Shown piece by piece: positions 1 through 5,562 of a DNA stretch of 8,825 nt (positions are counted from its first letter, which is position 1; each line of letters opens with the position of its first letter). Location: contig WFVP01000396.1 of assembly GCA_015491595.1 (NCBI GenBank), forward strand, positions 1-8,825, written 5' to 3'. Below the pieces are notes generated by a model that was not told where the DNA came from, searched no databases, and saw nothing but the letters and a program-made list of their open reading frames with translations. A program made the position numbers and the translations under genes. This stretch comes from Anaerolineales bacterium (GTDB taxonomy: Bacteria > Chloroflexota > Anaerolineae > Anaerolineales > DRMV01).

Positions 1-9
1 CGGTTCATT

Positions 10-26
10 GGGGCTCGATGGCCCAA
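10..26 (+). repeat. Leader motif, copy 1
   Basis: GGGGCTCGATGGCCCAA. The sequence can form a 4-bp hairpin, GGGC (11-14) with GCCC (21-24), around the loop TCGATG. It matches the copy at 71-87 in 16 of 17 bases, and the one difference falls in the loop. Confidence 0.7.
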
Positions 27-70
27 GCAACTCATAGGAGTTTGGGGGAGGCCGGAGGTGTACTCCGCAT

Positions 71-87
71 GGGGCTCGACGGCCCAA
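71..87 (+). repeat. Leader motif, copy 2
   Basis: GGGGCTCGACGGCCCAA, 61 bases downstream of copy 1. It differs only by T to C in the six-base loop. This copy sits within the larger inverted repeat spanning 44-116. Confidence 0.7.
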
Positions 88-158
88 TCCCATGGCGACC
101 TTCCGGCCTCCTCCCCCGTATCCCAACTTTATCACTCGTGCTTATAGGAGGTCGTACC

Positions 159-1463
159 ATGGCCTTATCCCCCGATGTTCCCGTGTTCGCCGTACCGGAA
201 CAGCATCTGGTACCCGTGAGCGACCACCTGCAACGCATGTATCCCATTCCGCCGTCCCGCATGTTCACCATCCGGGACGCCCTGCGGAAATTCCAGGAAA
301 AACACCCCGATCAAGAAGCGTACGATGCCTCGCAAGGCGATGGCGGCGCCAGTCTGGACGGTGTTCCCCGGCCCATCCTGGAACGGGCCCTGGAACTGCA
401 ACTGGCCATGGGCACCAAGTATGTCCTGCCCATCGGGCCGGAGCCCATCCGCCGCCTGATTGCGGAACAGTACTGGCAACTGGACCCGGCCCTGGGATGG
501 GGACCCCAGAACATCGCGTTAGGCGCCGGAGGACGGGATGTGCTGGTCAAGGCCTATCAGGCCATGCTGGCCTTGGGACACGGCCGCCAGGGCGACGTGG
601 TCATCACCACCCGCGTTCCCTGGCTCTCCTACAACTGGGGTCCCTATGGTGTAGGCGCCAATGTGCTGCGGGCTCCGGGCCGGCCCGAACAGGCCTGGGC
701 CTATACCCCAGAAGCCCTGGAAGTCACCTTCGAGTACGCGGCCCGGTACGGGCGGAAGGTGGCCGCGCTCATCATCACCAGTCCCGACAACCCGACGGGG
801 CACACCCTGACCCTGGACGAACAAATCGCCCTGGCGCACAAGGCCCTGGACCTGGGCGCGGCCTTCGTACTCTTTGACTGGATTTATCACCACGTGACCG
901 AAGGCGAGCCGTACGACCTCAACGCCCTGCTCCGGGCCTTTGAACCGGAACGGCGGGAGCGGCTCATGGTTTTGGACGGCATTACCAAGAGCCTGGGAGG
1001 GTCCAACATCCGTATGGCCTGGCTCACGGCTTCCCAAAAAGTCATCAAATTCATCGCCTCCCGGGCCTCCCACAGCACCATTCCCTCCTACTTCGCCATG
1101 GCCGTGGCCCAGGCGGCCATTGAGATGGGCTACCGGGAAGCGGCCCGTACCATCATTGAGCCCACCAATGCGAGCCGTCGCTGGCTGCGCCGCTTTCTGG
1201 AGGAACAAGGCCTCACGTTCATTATGGGGAACGGGTACTACGCCTTCATCCACGTGGGGAAATGGCTTCAGGCGCGGGGATGGGAGACCAGTGAACCCCT
1301 GGGCCAGTACCTGGCCGAGGAACACGGCATCGCCATCGTACCCGGAGTGTTCTTCTCCCCTGACGGCGCAGCATGGATTCGCTTCTCCTACGCTCTGCCC
1401 CCGGAGCGTACCCAGGCCGCGGCCCATCGCCTCATGCAGGCCCTCAACGCCCTGACGTCCTGA
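159..1463 (+). CDS. PLP-dependent aminotransferase, class I/II (fold type I), substrate unknown
   Basis: This 434-residue cytosolic enzyme probably transfers amino groups between an amino acid and a 2-oxo acid. Visible family features are a glycine turn that would hold the PLP phosphate (GAGGRD, about residues 122-127), SPDNPTG with the cofactor-contacting Asn211, FDWIY with Asp240 and Tyr243, Lys277 in TKSLGG as the Schiff-base lysine, Arg285 eight residues later, and Arg408 in WIRFSYA as the likely substrate-carboxylate arginine. The lysine context TKSLGGSNIR departs from the usual SKxxxxxGxR spacing, so I do not name a substrate. The reading frame is open further upstream to an ATG at 18. 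I chose 159 because AGGAGG at 146-151 lies 7 bases before it and the upstream stretch is structured RNA lacking family character. recO follows after 26 bases, so co-transcription is likely. Confidence 0.85.
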   Translation: MALSPDVPVFAVPEQHLVPVSDHLQRMYPIPPSRMFTIRDALRKFQEKHPDQEAYDASQGDGGASLDGVPRPILERALELQLAMGTKYVLPIGPEPIRRLIAEQYWQLDPALGWGPQNIALGAGGRDVLVKAYQAMLALGHGRQGDVVITTRVPWLSYNWGPYGVGANVLRAPGRPEQAWAYTPEALEVTFEYAARYGRKVAALIITSPDNPTGHTLTLDEQIALAHKALDLGAAFVLFDWIYHHVTEGEPYDLNALLRAFEPERRERLMVLDGITKSLGGSNIRMAWLTASQKVIKFIASRASHSTIPSYFAMAVAQAAIEMGYREAARTIIEPTNASRRWLRRFLEEQGLTFIMGNGYYAFIHVGKWLQARGWETSEPLGQYLAEEHGIAIVPGVFFSPDGAAWIRFSYALPPERTQAAAHRLMQALNALTS

Positions 1464-1489
1464 GCCAGGGACAGGCCTCCGAGGTGGAC

Positions 1490-2263
1490 ATGTCCCCACG
1501 ACTGCGCACCCGCACCGACGTCGGATGGTTGCTTCGGCGTCAGCCGTTCGGCGAAGCCGACTTGTGGCTGGATGTCTACACGAAGGGCCTGGGCCGTATC
1601 CGGGTGCTGGCAAAAGGCGCCCGTAAGGTCACGTCCCGGAAAGGAGGACACTTACAACTCTTCCAACGGGTCCACATGACCCTGGCCCGGGGCCAGTCCT
1701 GGTGGATTCTCACCCAGGCCCAGACGCAAACCTGGTTTCCTCAACTGCGGACGGATATGCACGCGTACGCGGCCGCGAGTTATGTGGCCGAACTGGTGCT
1801 TCGCCTCGTCCCTGAAGGGGAACGCCTCCCCGGCCTGGAACCCCTCCTGGGCCAGGCCCTGGAAGCCATCGCCCGTCTGCCCTACGGGCCCCAATGGGTG
1901 CCCCGCATCTTCGAATGGAAAATCCTCAGCCTGGCGGGCTACCGACCGGAATGGGACCGCTGTCACCGTTGCGGCACACCCCTCCGCCTGGGCGAGCCCA
2001 AGGCTTTCGACCCTCGAGGCGGCGGCGTGGTGTGCGATGGGTGTCGCGGCCCCCAGATGCCCTGGATTTCCGACCGCACCTGGACTCTGCTTCGTCACTG
2101 GGCGACCAAACCCCTGCCTGCGGTGCTGGAGAAGGAGCCGCCCCAGGACCTCTATCCCGAACTCACTGCCCTGGGACAGGCTTACGTCCGCACCTGGATG
2201 GAACGGGTTCCGAAAACGTGGCGCGTCGAACGCCAACTGGGAGAAGGACATCACGAAAGATGA
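1490..2263 (+). CDS. recO: DNA repair protein RecO
   Basis: The predicted RecO has 257 residues, the usual family length. RecO works with RecR and RecF to load RecA onto SSB-coated single-stranded DNA and can anneal complementary strands. The N-terminal OB-fold begins with the typical stretch GWLLRRQPFGEADLWL (residues 12-27), followed by a basic segment KGARKVTSRKGG. The helical middle contains the SYVAELVLRLVPEGE region. A C-terminal zinc ribbon has two CxxC pairs, Cys158/Cys161 and Cys182/Cys185. The start at 1490 is preceded by GAGGTGG at 1481-1487 and gives the correct family N-terminus. An upstream in-frame ATG at 1373 would add residues that merely overlap the aminotransferase in another frame. 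The gene probably shares a transcript with the aminotransferase, though no functional link is known. Confidence 0.93.
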   Translation: MSPRLRTRTDVGWLLRRQPFGEADLWLDVYTKGLGRIRVLAKGARKVTSRKGGHLQLFQRVHMTLARGQSWWILTQAQTQTWFPQLRTDMHAYAAASYVAELVLRLVPEGERLPGLEPLLGQALEAIARLPYGPQWVPRIFEWKILSLAGYRPEWDRCHRCGTPLRLGEPKAFDPRGGGVVCDGCRGPQMPWISDRTWTLLRHWATKPLPAVLEKEPPQDLYPELTALGQAYVRTWMERVPKTWRVERQLGEGHHER

Positions 2264-2279
2264 GGACGGACCCGTCCTC
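2262..2279. terminator. Short hairpin between convergent recO and asd (weak terminator candidate)
   Basis: GAGGACG (2262-2268) pairs with CGTCCTC (2273-2279) around a four-base loop. It sits in the 25-base gap between two converging genes, a logical place for a bidirectional terminator. No T-tract follows on either strand, so intrinsic termination is doubtful. Confidence 0.3.
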
Positions 2280-2288
2280 CCTCCAGAC

Positions 2289-3347
2289 CTACCGCCAGCC
2301 CAAGTATCGGGCCAGCCACTCGCCGTTGTACACCGCGCCGCCCACCGCACCCCGAATGGTGTTGTGACTCAACACGGTGAACTTCACATGGCCCAGAGGG
2401 TCGGGACGCACCCGGCCCACCACGGTGGTCATCCCCCGGCCAGTGTCCCGGTCCAGGCGGGGCTGGGGCCGGTCGGGTTCAGTGCGTACCGCGATGACGG
2501 GACGGGGCGCGCTGGGCAGGTCCCGTGTGCTCGCCGGGGCTTCGTAGCCCTCCAAGACCGCCACCACCTCGTCCAGAGAGGCGGGACGCGCCAAGGCCAC
2601 GCTCACCGCCAGGGTGTGGCCGTCCCACACGGGCACCCGGTGGGTATGCGCGCTCAAGGTCACATCGGCCAAGCGGACCTCTTCGCCCTCCAGCGCGCCT
2701 AAAATCTTCCGGGGTTCCCACTCCACCTTGTCTTCCTCGCCCGGAATATGCGGAATCACGTTGTCCAGAATGGCCAGGGAAGGCACCCCGGGATAACCCG
2801 CACCGGAAAGGGCCTGCAAAGAAGCCACGAAGACCCACTTCAGGCCAAAGGACCGATGCAGAGGCGCCAGGGCAATGACCAGCCCCGTGGTCGTACAGTT
2901 GGGATTGGTGATGATGGCCGCGGGCCACCCCCGTTCGCGTCGCTGCCGTTCGATGAGCACGATATGGTCCGGGTTCACCTCGGGTACCAGGAGGGGAACA
3001 TCCGGCTCCCGGCGATAGGCCGAGGCATTGGAGCACACCCAAATCCCTCGGGCCGCGAACTGGGGCTCCGCCTCTCGCGCCACCCCCGAAGGCAGCGCGG
3101 AGAACACCAACCGGGCCTCACCCACACCCGCTGGCGACGTGGGTCCCAACACCATATCCTCGGCCCAGACGGGCATGGGCTGCGGGAGGCGCCAATCCAC
3201 AACCTCACGATAGCGCCGACCCACCCGGCCTTCGGAGGCCGTCAGGGCCACCACTTCAAACCAGGGGTGACCGTCCAGAAATTGAAGGAAGCGCTGGCCC
3301 ACCATCCCGGTGGCTCCGAGCACGGCGACGGGAATGCGTTCGGTCAT
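2289..3347 (-). CDS. asd: Aspartate-semialdehyde dehydrogenase, archaeal/fungal-type
   Basis: This 352-residue cytosolic enzyme reduces aspartyl-4-phosphate to aspartate-4-semialdehyde with NADPH, the branch point to lysine/diaminopimelate, threonine and methionine. The N-terminus has the Rossmann dinucleotide motif GATGMVGQRF (residues 11-20). The catalytic cysteine is Cys151 in NPNCTTTG. Arg237 and His244 in RVPVWDGH fit the substrate-binding arginine and catalytic histidine, with the same seven-residue spacing as in the E. coli enzyme. The NPNCTT and SGAGYPG wording (SGAGYPG at 181-187) is that of the archaeal/fungal subfamily rather than the E. coli-type enzyme. Malonyl- or succinyl-CoA reductases of some archaea are paralogues of this fold, but nothing around the gene suggests such a pathway. 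A purine-rich GGGAGAGAG precedes the ATG. The gene converges on recO and is separated from the phosphoribosyltransferase upstream by a terminator-like hairpin. Confidence 0.92.
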   Translation of the reverse strand: MTERIPVAVLGATGMVGQRFLQFLDGHPWFEVVALTASEGRVGRRYREVVDWRLPQPMPVWAEDMVLGPTSPAGVGEARLVFSALPSGVAREAEPQFAARGIWVCSNASAYRREPDVPLLVPEVNPDHIVLIERQRRERGWPAAIITNPNCTTTGLVIALAPLHRSFGLKWVFVASLQALSGAGYPGVPSLAILDNVIPHIPGEEDKVEWEPRKILGALEGEEVRLADVTLSAHTHRVPVWDGHTLAVSVALARPASLDEVVAVLEGYEAPASTRDLPSAPRPVIAVRTEPDRPQPRLDRDTGRGMTTVVGRVRPDPLGHVKFTVLSHNTIRGAVGGAVYNGEWLARYLGWR

Positions 3348-3387
3348 GGGTCTCTCTCCCGGTTATCGGATGCCGAAATAAAGACCA

Positions 3388-3405
3388 CCCCCGCACAGGC
3401 GGGGG
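3388..3405 (-). terminator. Intrinsic terminator after the phosphoribosyltransferase gene
   Basis: Read on the minus strand, GCCCCCGC-type arms form a perfect 7-bp GC stem (3388-3394 with 3399-3405) around a four-base loop. The downstream flank, TGGTCTTTATTT, is moderately T-rich. It lies about 50 bases past the phosphoribosyltransferase stop and about 40 bases before the asd start. It would partly insulate asd, which lacks a clear promoter in the short gap, so some read-through is possible. Confidence 0.6.
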
Positions 3406-3454
3406 CTTTCGAGTTTCCAGGGGACTGGGGATACGAGACAACCCGGGGCGAGGG

Positions 3455-4027
3455 TCAGCCCTCCTTGGCTTCTTCGTCGAAGAACAGGGGCAGATGACCC
3501 AGGGCGATGATATCCGCCCACTTGGCCCGTTCGCCTTCGGTGAAGATGGCCGCCTGGGTCACCACCTGGCCTCCGGCCTTTTCCACCACCATGCGCATCC
3601 CCTGCAAGGTGGAACCGGTGCTGATGACATCGTCTACCAGAGCGACCTTTTTCCCCTGAATCAAGGGACGGTCCTTCTCGTCCAGGTACAGGGTCTGGGG
3701 TTTCCCCGTGGTGATGGACAGGGTTTCCGCCTGCAGGGCCTCACCCATATAGGGCTTGTAGGTCTTGCGCAGGACCACGTAGGGCTTGTTTAGGCGACGG
3801 GCCAGGGCATGGGCCAGGGGAATGCTCTTGGCCTCCGCCGTGACCAGGACGTCGAAGTCCTGGTCCTTCAGGCGTTCGGCCAGGGCCGCGGCGGCCGCTT
3901 CGGTGAGTTCCACATCACCCAGGATGTTCAACACCGCGATACGCAGCCCCGGCTTGACCTCGAACAGGGGCAGGTCCCGCCGTACGCCCGCCACCACCAC
4001 CGGATAGGTTTCCCGTTTTTGGGTCAT
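3455..4027 (-). CDS. Purine-type phosphoribosyltransferase (Apt/PurR-like PRT domain)
   Basis: The 190-residue protein is a type I phosphoribosyltransferase. The PRPP-binding motif is VALVDDVISTGSTL (about residues 128-141), with the adjacent acidic pair Asp132/Asp133 and the phosphate loop STGST. TAEAKSIPLAHALARRLNKP (63-82) and VVLRKTYKP (84-92) resemble the purine-base-binding half of adenine/xanthine phosphoribosyltransferases. They also resemble the PRT domain of the Bacillus PurR repressor, which reads ETKGIPIAYA at the same place. No winged-helix domain is present, so it is either a salvage enzyme converting a purine base and PRPP to a nucleotide, or a PRPP-sensing protein. The start at 4027 has AGGAGG at 4035-4040, 7 bases upstream. 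A longer in-frame ATG at 4087 would overlap ridA and lacks family character. The gene lies 31 bases downstream of ridA, likely in one operon. Confidence 0.82.
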   Translation of the reverse strand: MTQKRETYPVVVAGVRRDLPLFEVKPGLRIAVLNILGDVELTEAAAAALAERLKDQDFDVLVTAEAKSIPLAHALARRLNKPYVVLRKTYKPYMGEALQAETLSITTGKPQTLYLDEKDRPLIQGKKVALVDDVISTGSTLQGMRMVVEKAGGQVVTQAAIFTEGERAKWADIIALGHLPLFFDEEAKEG

Positions 4028-4058
4028 CGTCCTCCCTCCTGGGAAGCGGGGTTGACCT

Positions 4059-4442
4059 TCATTCGCCCAGGTAGGCGATGGCCTCAATTTCCACCCGAGC
4101 GCCTTTAGGAAGGGCCGCCACCTGAACGGCTGCTCGCGCAGGGTAAGGTGCCCGGAAGAAAGTGCTATAGACCTCGTTCATCTTGGCGAAATCGCCGATA
4201 TCCTGGAGGAACACCGTGACCTTGACCACGTGGTCCAGAGAGGCTCCGGCAGCCTCCAGCACACGCTGCAAGTTGGTCAGGGCCTGTCGGGTTTCGGCCT
4301 CGATGCCACCAGGAACCAACTGGCCCGTCTCCGGGTCCATACCCAACTGGCCGGAACAAAACACCCAGGGGCCCACCTTCACTGCCTGGGAATAAGGCCC
4401 GATGGCCTTCGGTGCATGGGGGGATACCACGGCTTCTTTCAT
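4059..4442 (-). CDS. ridA: RidA family enamine/imine deaminase
   Basis: The predicted protein has 127 residues, the standard size for YjgF/YER057c/UK114 (RidA), which works as a homotrimer in the cytosol. RidA hydrolyses reactive enamine/imine intermediates such as 2-aminoacrylate, released by PLP-dependent dehydratases, to 2-oxo acids and ammonia, which protects PLP enzymes. Visible signature residues are Tyr17 in IGPYSQA, Ser30, Arg103 in PARAAVQVAALP and Glu120 in RVEIEAIA. These match the active-site set of deaminating members, so it should be catalytically competent. The start at 4442 is fixed by AGGAGG at 4450-4455 with a 7-base spacer. A nearby ATG at 4449 is out of frame. The gene is first in a likely two-gene operon with the phosphoribosyltransferase downstream. 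Confidence 0.93.
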   Translation of the reverse strand: MKEAVVSPHAPKAIGPYSQAVKVGPWVFCSGQLGMDPETGQLVPGGIEAETRQALTNLQRVLEAAGASLDHVVKVTVFLQDIGDFAKMNEVYSTFFRAPYPARAAVQVAALPKGARVEIEAIAYLGE

Positions 4443-4536
4443 CGGTCATCCTCCTCCGGCCAAAATGCAGAAAGCCGGTTCCGCATCGTCCATCCACATT
4501 CAACAGGCTCGGCGGAAGACCCTCTCCGCCGCCCCC

Positions 4537-4569
4537 ATTATAACCGGTCTCCACACAGGCGTTTTTCAA
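4537..4569 (-). promoter_or_regulatory. Candidate promoter for the ridA operon
   Basis: On the minus strand a perfect TATAAT lies at 4537-4542, about 95 bases before the ridA ATG. A TTGAAA at 4564-4569 could be the -35 element, but the spacer is 21 bases, longer than the usual 16-18. The -10 match is therefore the main support. Confidence 0.45.
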
Positions 4570-4666
4570 ATTCTCATCATCGAGGCTTCGGACGCTACTT
4601 GTTTGTCCTGGCGGATCAAAGATGCCTTCGCATAGGCCTCCGCGACTCCAGGACCGCGAGAAAAAG

Positions 4667-4711
4667 AGAGATAAAACAAGCAGCGGCTTCGCCGCTGCTT
4701 GTTTTATCTCT
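4667..4711 (-). terminator. Strong intrinsic terminator of the kinase/regulator operon
   Basis: A perfect 20-bp inverted repeat (4667-4686 with 4692-4711) surrounds a five-base loop. The GC-rich top (GCAGCGG/CCGCTGC) is followed on the minus strand by TTGTTTTATCTCTC, a good U-rich tail, with A-rich sequence on the other side. This is the layout of a bidirectional intrinsic terminator. Outer arms GGACCG (4651-4656) and CGGTCC (4723-4728) also pair, with imperfect purine/pyrimidine arms between, giving an unusually long structure. It lies about 200 bases past the response-regulator stop and isolates that operon from ridA. Confidence 0.85.
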
Positions 4712-4908
4712 TCTCTCTCCTTCGGTCCCGTACCTGGTCAGACCTACTCCAACAACGTGGAAATGCGTCTTTGCAACAGCCTTTGTTAGAACATGAAAAC
4801 CGCCTGGGCTCCACAAGTCGCGGGTCTCAGGAGGAACAAAACCGGGCTTGATGACGAGGATTTGTAGTCCAAATGCACCATTTCTGACGGGCGCTTCGGC
4901 TCCCTCAC

Positions 4909-5562
4909 TCACTCATCCACCATACCCGCTTCACGGGCTCTCAAGATAGCCGCGGCGCGATCGGCCACTTGCAACTTGGCGAAAATATTGGACACGTGAT
5001 TGCGTACCGTTTTCTCACTAAGCACCAGCCGTTCCGCGATGGCCCGGTTGGTCAGACCCTTGGCGATGAGGGCCAGGACTTCCCGTTCCCGGAGGGTAAG
5101 TTCAGGGAAGGCCATACGGGCAGGGTGGCGGGCCATCTGGGCGAAGTAGGTCATGATACGGTCGGCTACCGCGGGGCTGAAAATCGCCTCACCATGGGCT
5201 ACAGCCCGGATGGCGCGCAGGGTCTCTTCGGCCTCTGCGCCTTTGAGCAAATATCCTCGAGCGCCGGCGCGCATGGCGGCGAACACGCTGTCGTCGTCGA
5301 ACATGGTCACCACCAGCACCGCCACTTCGGGGGCCTGGGCACGGATGCGCCGTGTCGCGTCCATGCCATTGAGCCCGGGCATGTTCAGGTCCATAAGCAC
5401 CACATCGGGACGATGCTGCAAGGCCAGTGTCACGGCTTCCTGGCCTGTCGTGGCCTCGCCTACGATGTCCATATCGGGCTCACCCGTCAACAAGGCCCGC
5501 AGACCAAAACGAAAGACAGGATGGTCGTCGGCGATGAGCACGCGGATGCGCGCGGTCGTCAT
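4909..5562 (-). CDS. Two-component response regulator, NarL/FixJ family
   Basis: The 217-residue cytosolic transcription regulator has a receiver domain at residues 1-120. The acidic pocket is Asp12/Asp13, the phospho-acceptor Asp58 in LMDLNMPG, the switch threonine Thr86 and the conserved Lys107 in YLLKG. A LuxR-type helix-turn-helix occupies about residues 152-212, with TLREREVLALIAKGLTNRAIA and the recognition helix near SEKTVRNHVSNIFAKL. All phosphorylation residues are present, so it should be controlled by phosphotransfer. Its ATG overlaps the stop of the kinase gene upstream as ATGA, which indicates translational coupling and identifies the kinase as its partner. The purine-rich GGGGGA before the start lies within the kinase coding sequence. 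Target genes cannot be told from the window, but the palindrome at 7655-7672 upstream of the kinase is one candidate. Confidence 0.95.
   Translation of the reverse strand: MTTARIRVLIADDHPVFRFGLRALLTGEPDMDIVGEATTGQEAVTLALQHRPDVVLMDLNMPGLNGMDATRRIRAQAPEVAVLVVTMFDDDSVFAAMRAGARGYLLKGAEAEETLRAIRAVAHGEAIFSPAVADRIMTYFAQMARHPARMAFPELTLREREVLALIAKGLTNRAIAERLVLSEKTVRNHVSNIFAKLQVADRAAAILRAREAGMVDE

Larger units (their letters stand above)
10..116 (+). promoter_or_regulatory. Structured 5' leader of the aminotransferase gene (candidate cis-regulatory RNA)
   Basis: The leader can fold into a long imperfect stem between 44-59 and 98-116. Its core is a perfect 10-bp pairing, 47-56 with 102-111, extended by a G5/C5 pairing and a short GGT/ACC pairing across small bulges. 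Inside this stem, ATGGG (69-73) pairs with CCCAT (89-93), and CGC (66-68) with GCG (95-97). The apical part carries the second copy of a motif also found at 10-26. No T-tract follows the stem and the ribosome-binding site at 146-151 lies outside it, so the mechanism is not evident. I could not match it to a riboswitch class I know, and its 5' end may lie outside the window. Confidence 0.45.
4443..4908. other. Gene-poor intergenic region between ridA and the response regulator
   Basis: These 466 bases hold no convincing coding sequence. From left to right they contain the ridA ribosome-binding site, a small inverted repeat (GGCGGA 4511-4516 with TCCGCC 4525-4530), a TATAAT box on the minus strand, and a large terminator hairpin at 4667-4711. 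The remaining stretch, 4712-4908, I cannot explain. It would form a long 3' untranslated part of the kinase/regulator transcript. A 98-codon open frame (4616-4912, minus) reads straight through the hairpin and is not believable as a gene. Confidence 0.6.

Noticed and set aside
18..158. N-terminal extension of the aminotransferase from an in-frame ATG at 18
   Set aside because: It would translate the structured leader, has no family-like sequence and lacks a good ribosome-binding site, whereas 159 has AGGAGG at a 7-base distance.
1..158. T-box or other named riboswitch upstream of the aminotransferase
   Set aside because: The conserved T-box core (AGGGTGG-ACCGCG) is absent; GGAGGTGTACTCCGC at 54-68 is only vaguely similar. 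No SAM, lysine, glycine, TPP, cobalamin or guanidine-II consensus was found by eye.
1373..1489. Longer recO start at 1373
   Set aside because: It overlaps the aminotransferase by about 90 bases. The family N-terminus begins just after the ATG at 1490, which has its own ribosome-binding site.
519..1613. 364-codon minus-strand open frame opposite the aminotransferase
   Set aside because: It lies antisense to a well-supported gene, has low-complexity composition typical of a shadow frame in GC-rich DNA, and shows no recognisable domain.
4028..4087. Longer start for the phosphoribosyltransferase at 4087
   Set aside because: It overlaps the end of ridA and adds no family-like residues. The ATG at 4027 has AGGAGG at proper spacing.
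4857..4876. tRNA-like hairpin
   Set aside because: A 5-bp stem with a small loop resembles an anticodon arm, but there is no matching acceptor stem, D-arm or T-arm with a TTC-purine-A loop.
4616..4912. 98-codon minus-strand frame between the response regulator and ridA
   Set aside because: It runs straight through the terminator hairpin and starts overlapping the regulator stop, with no recognisable domain. I treat the area as non-coding or a remnant.
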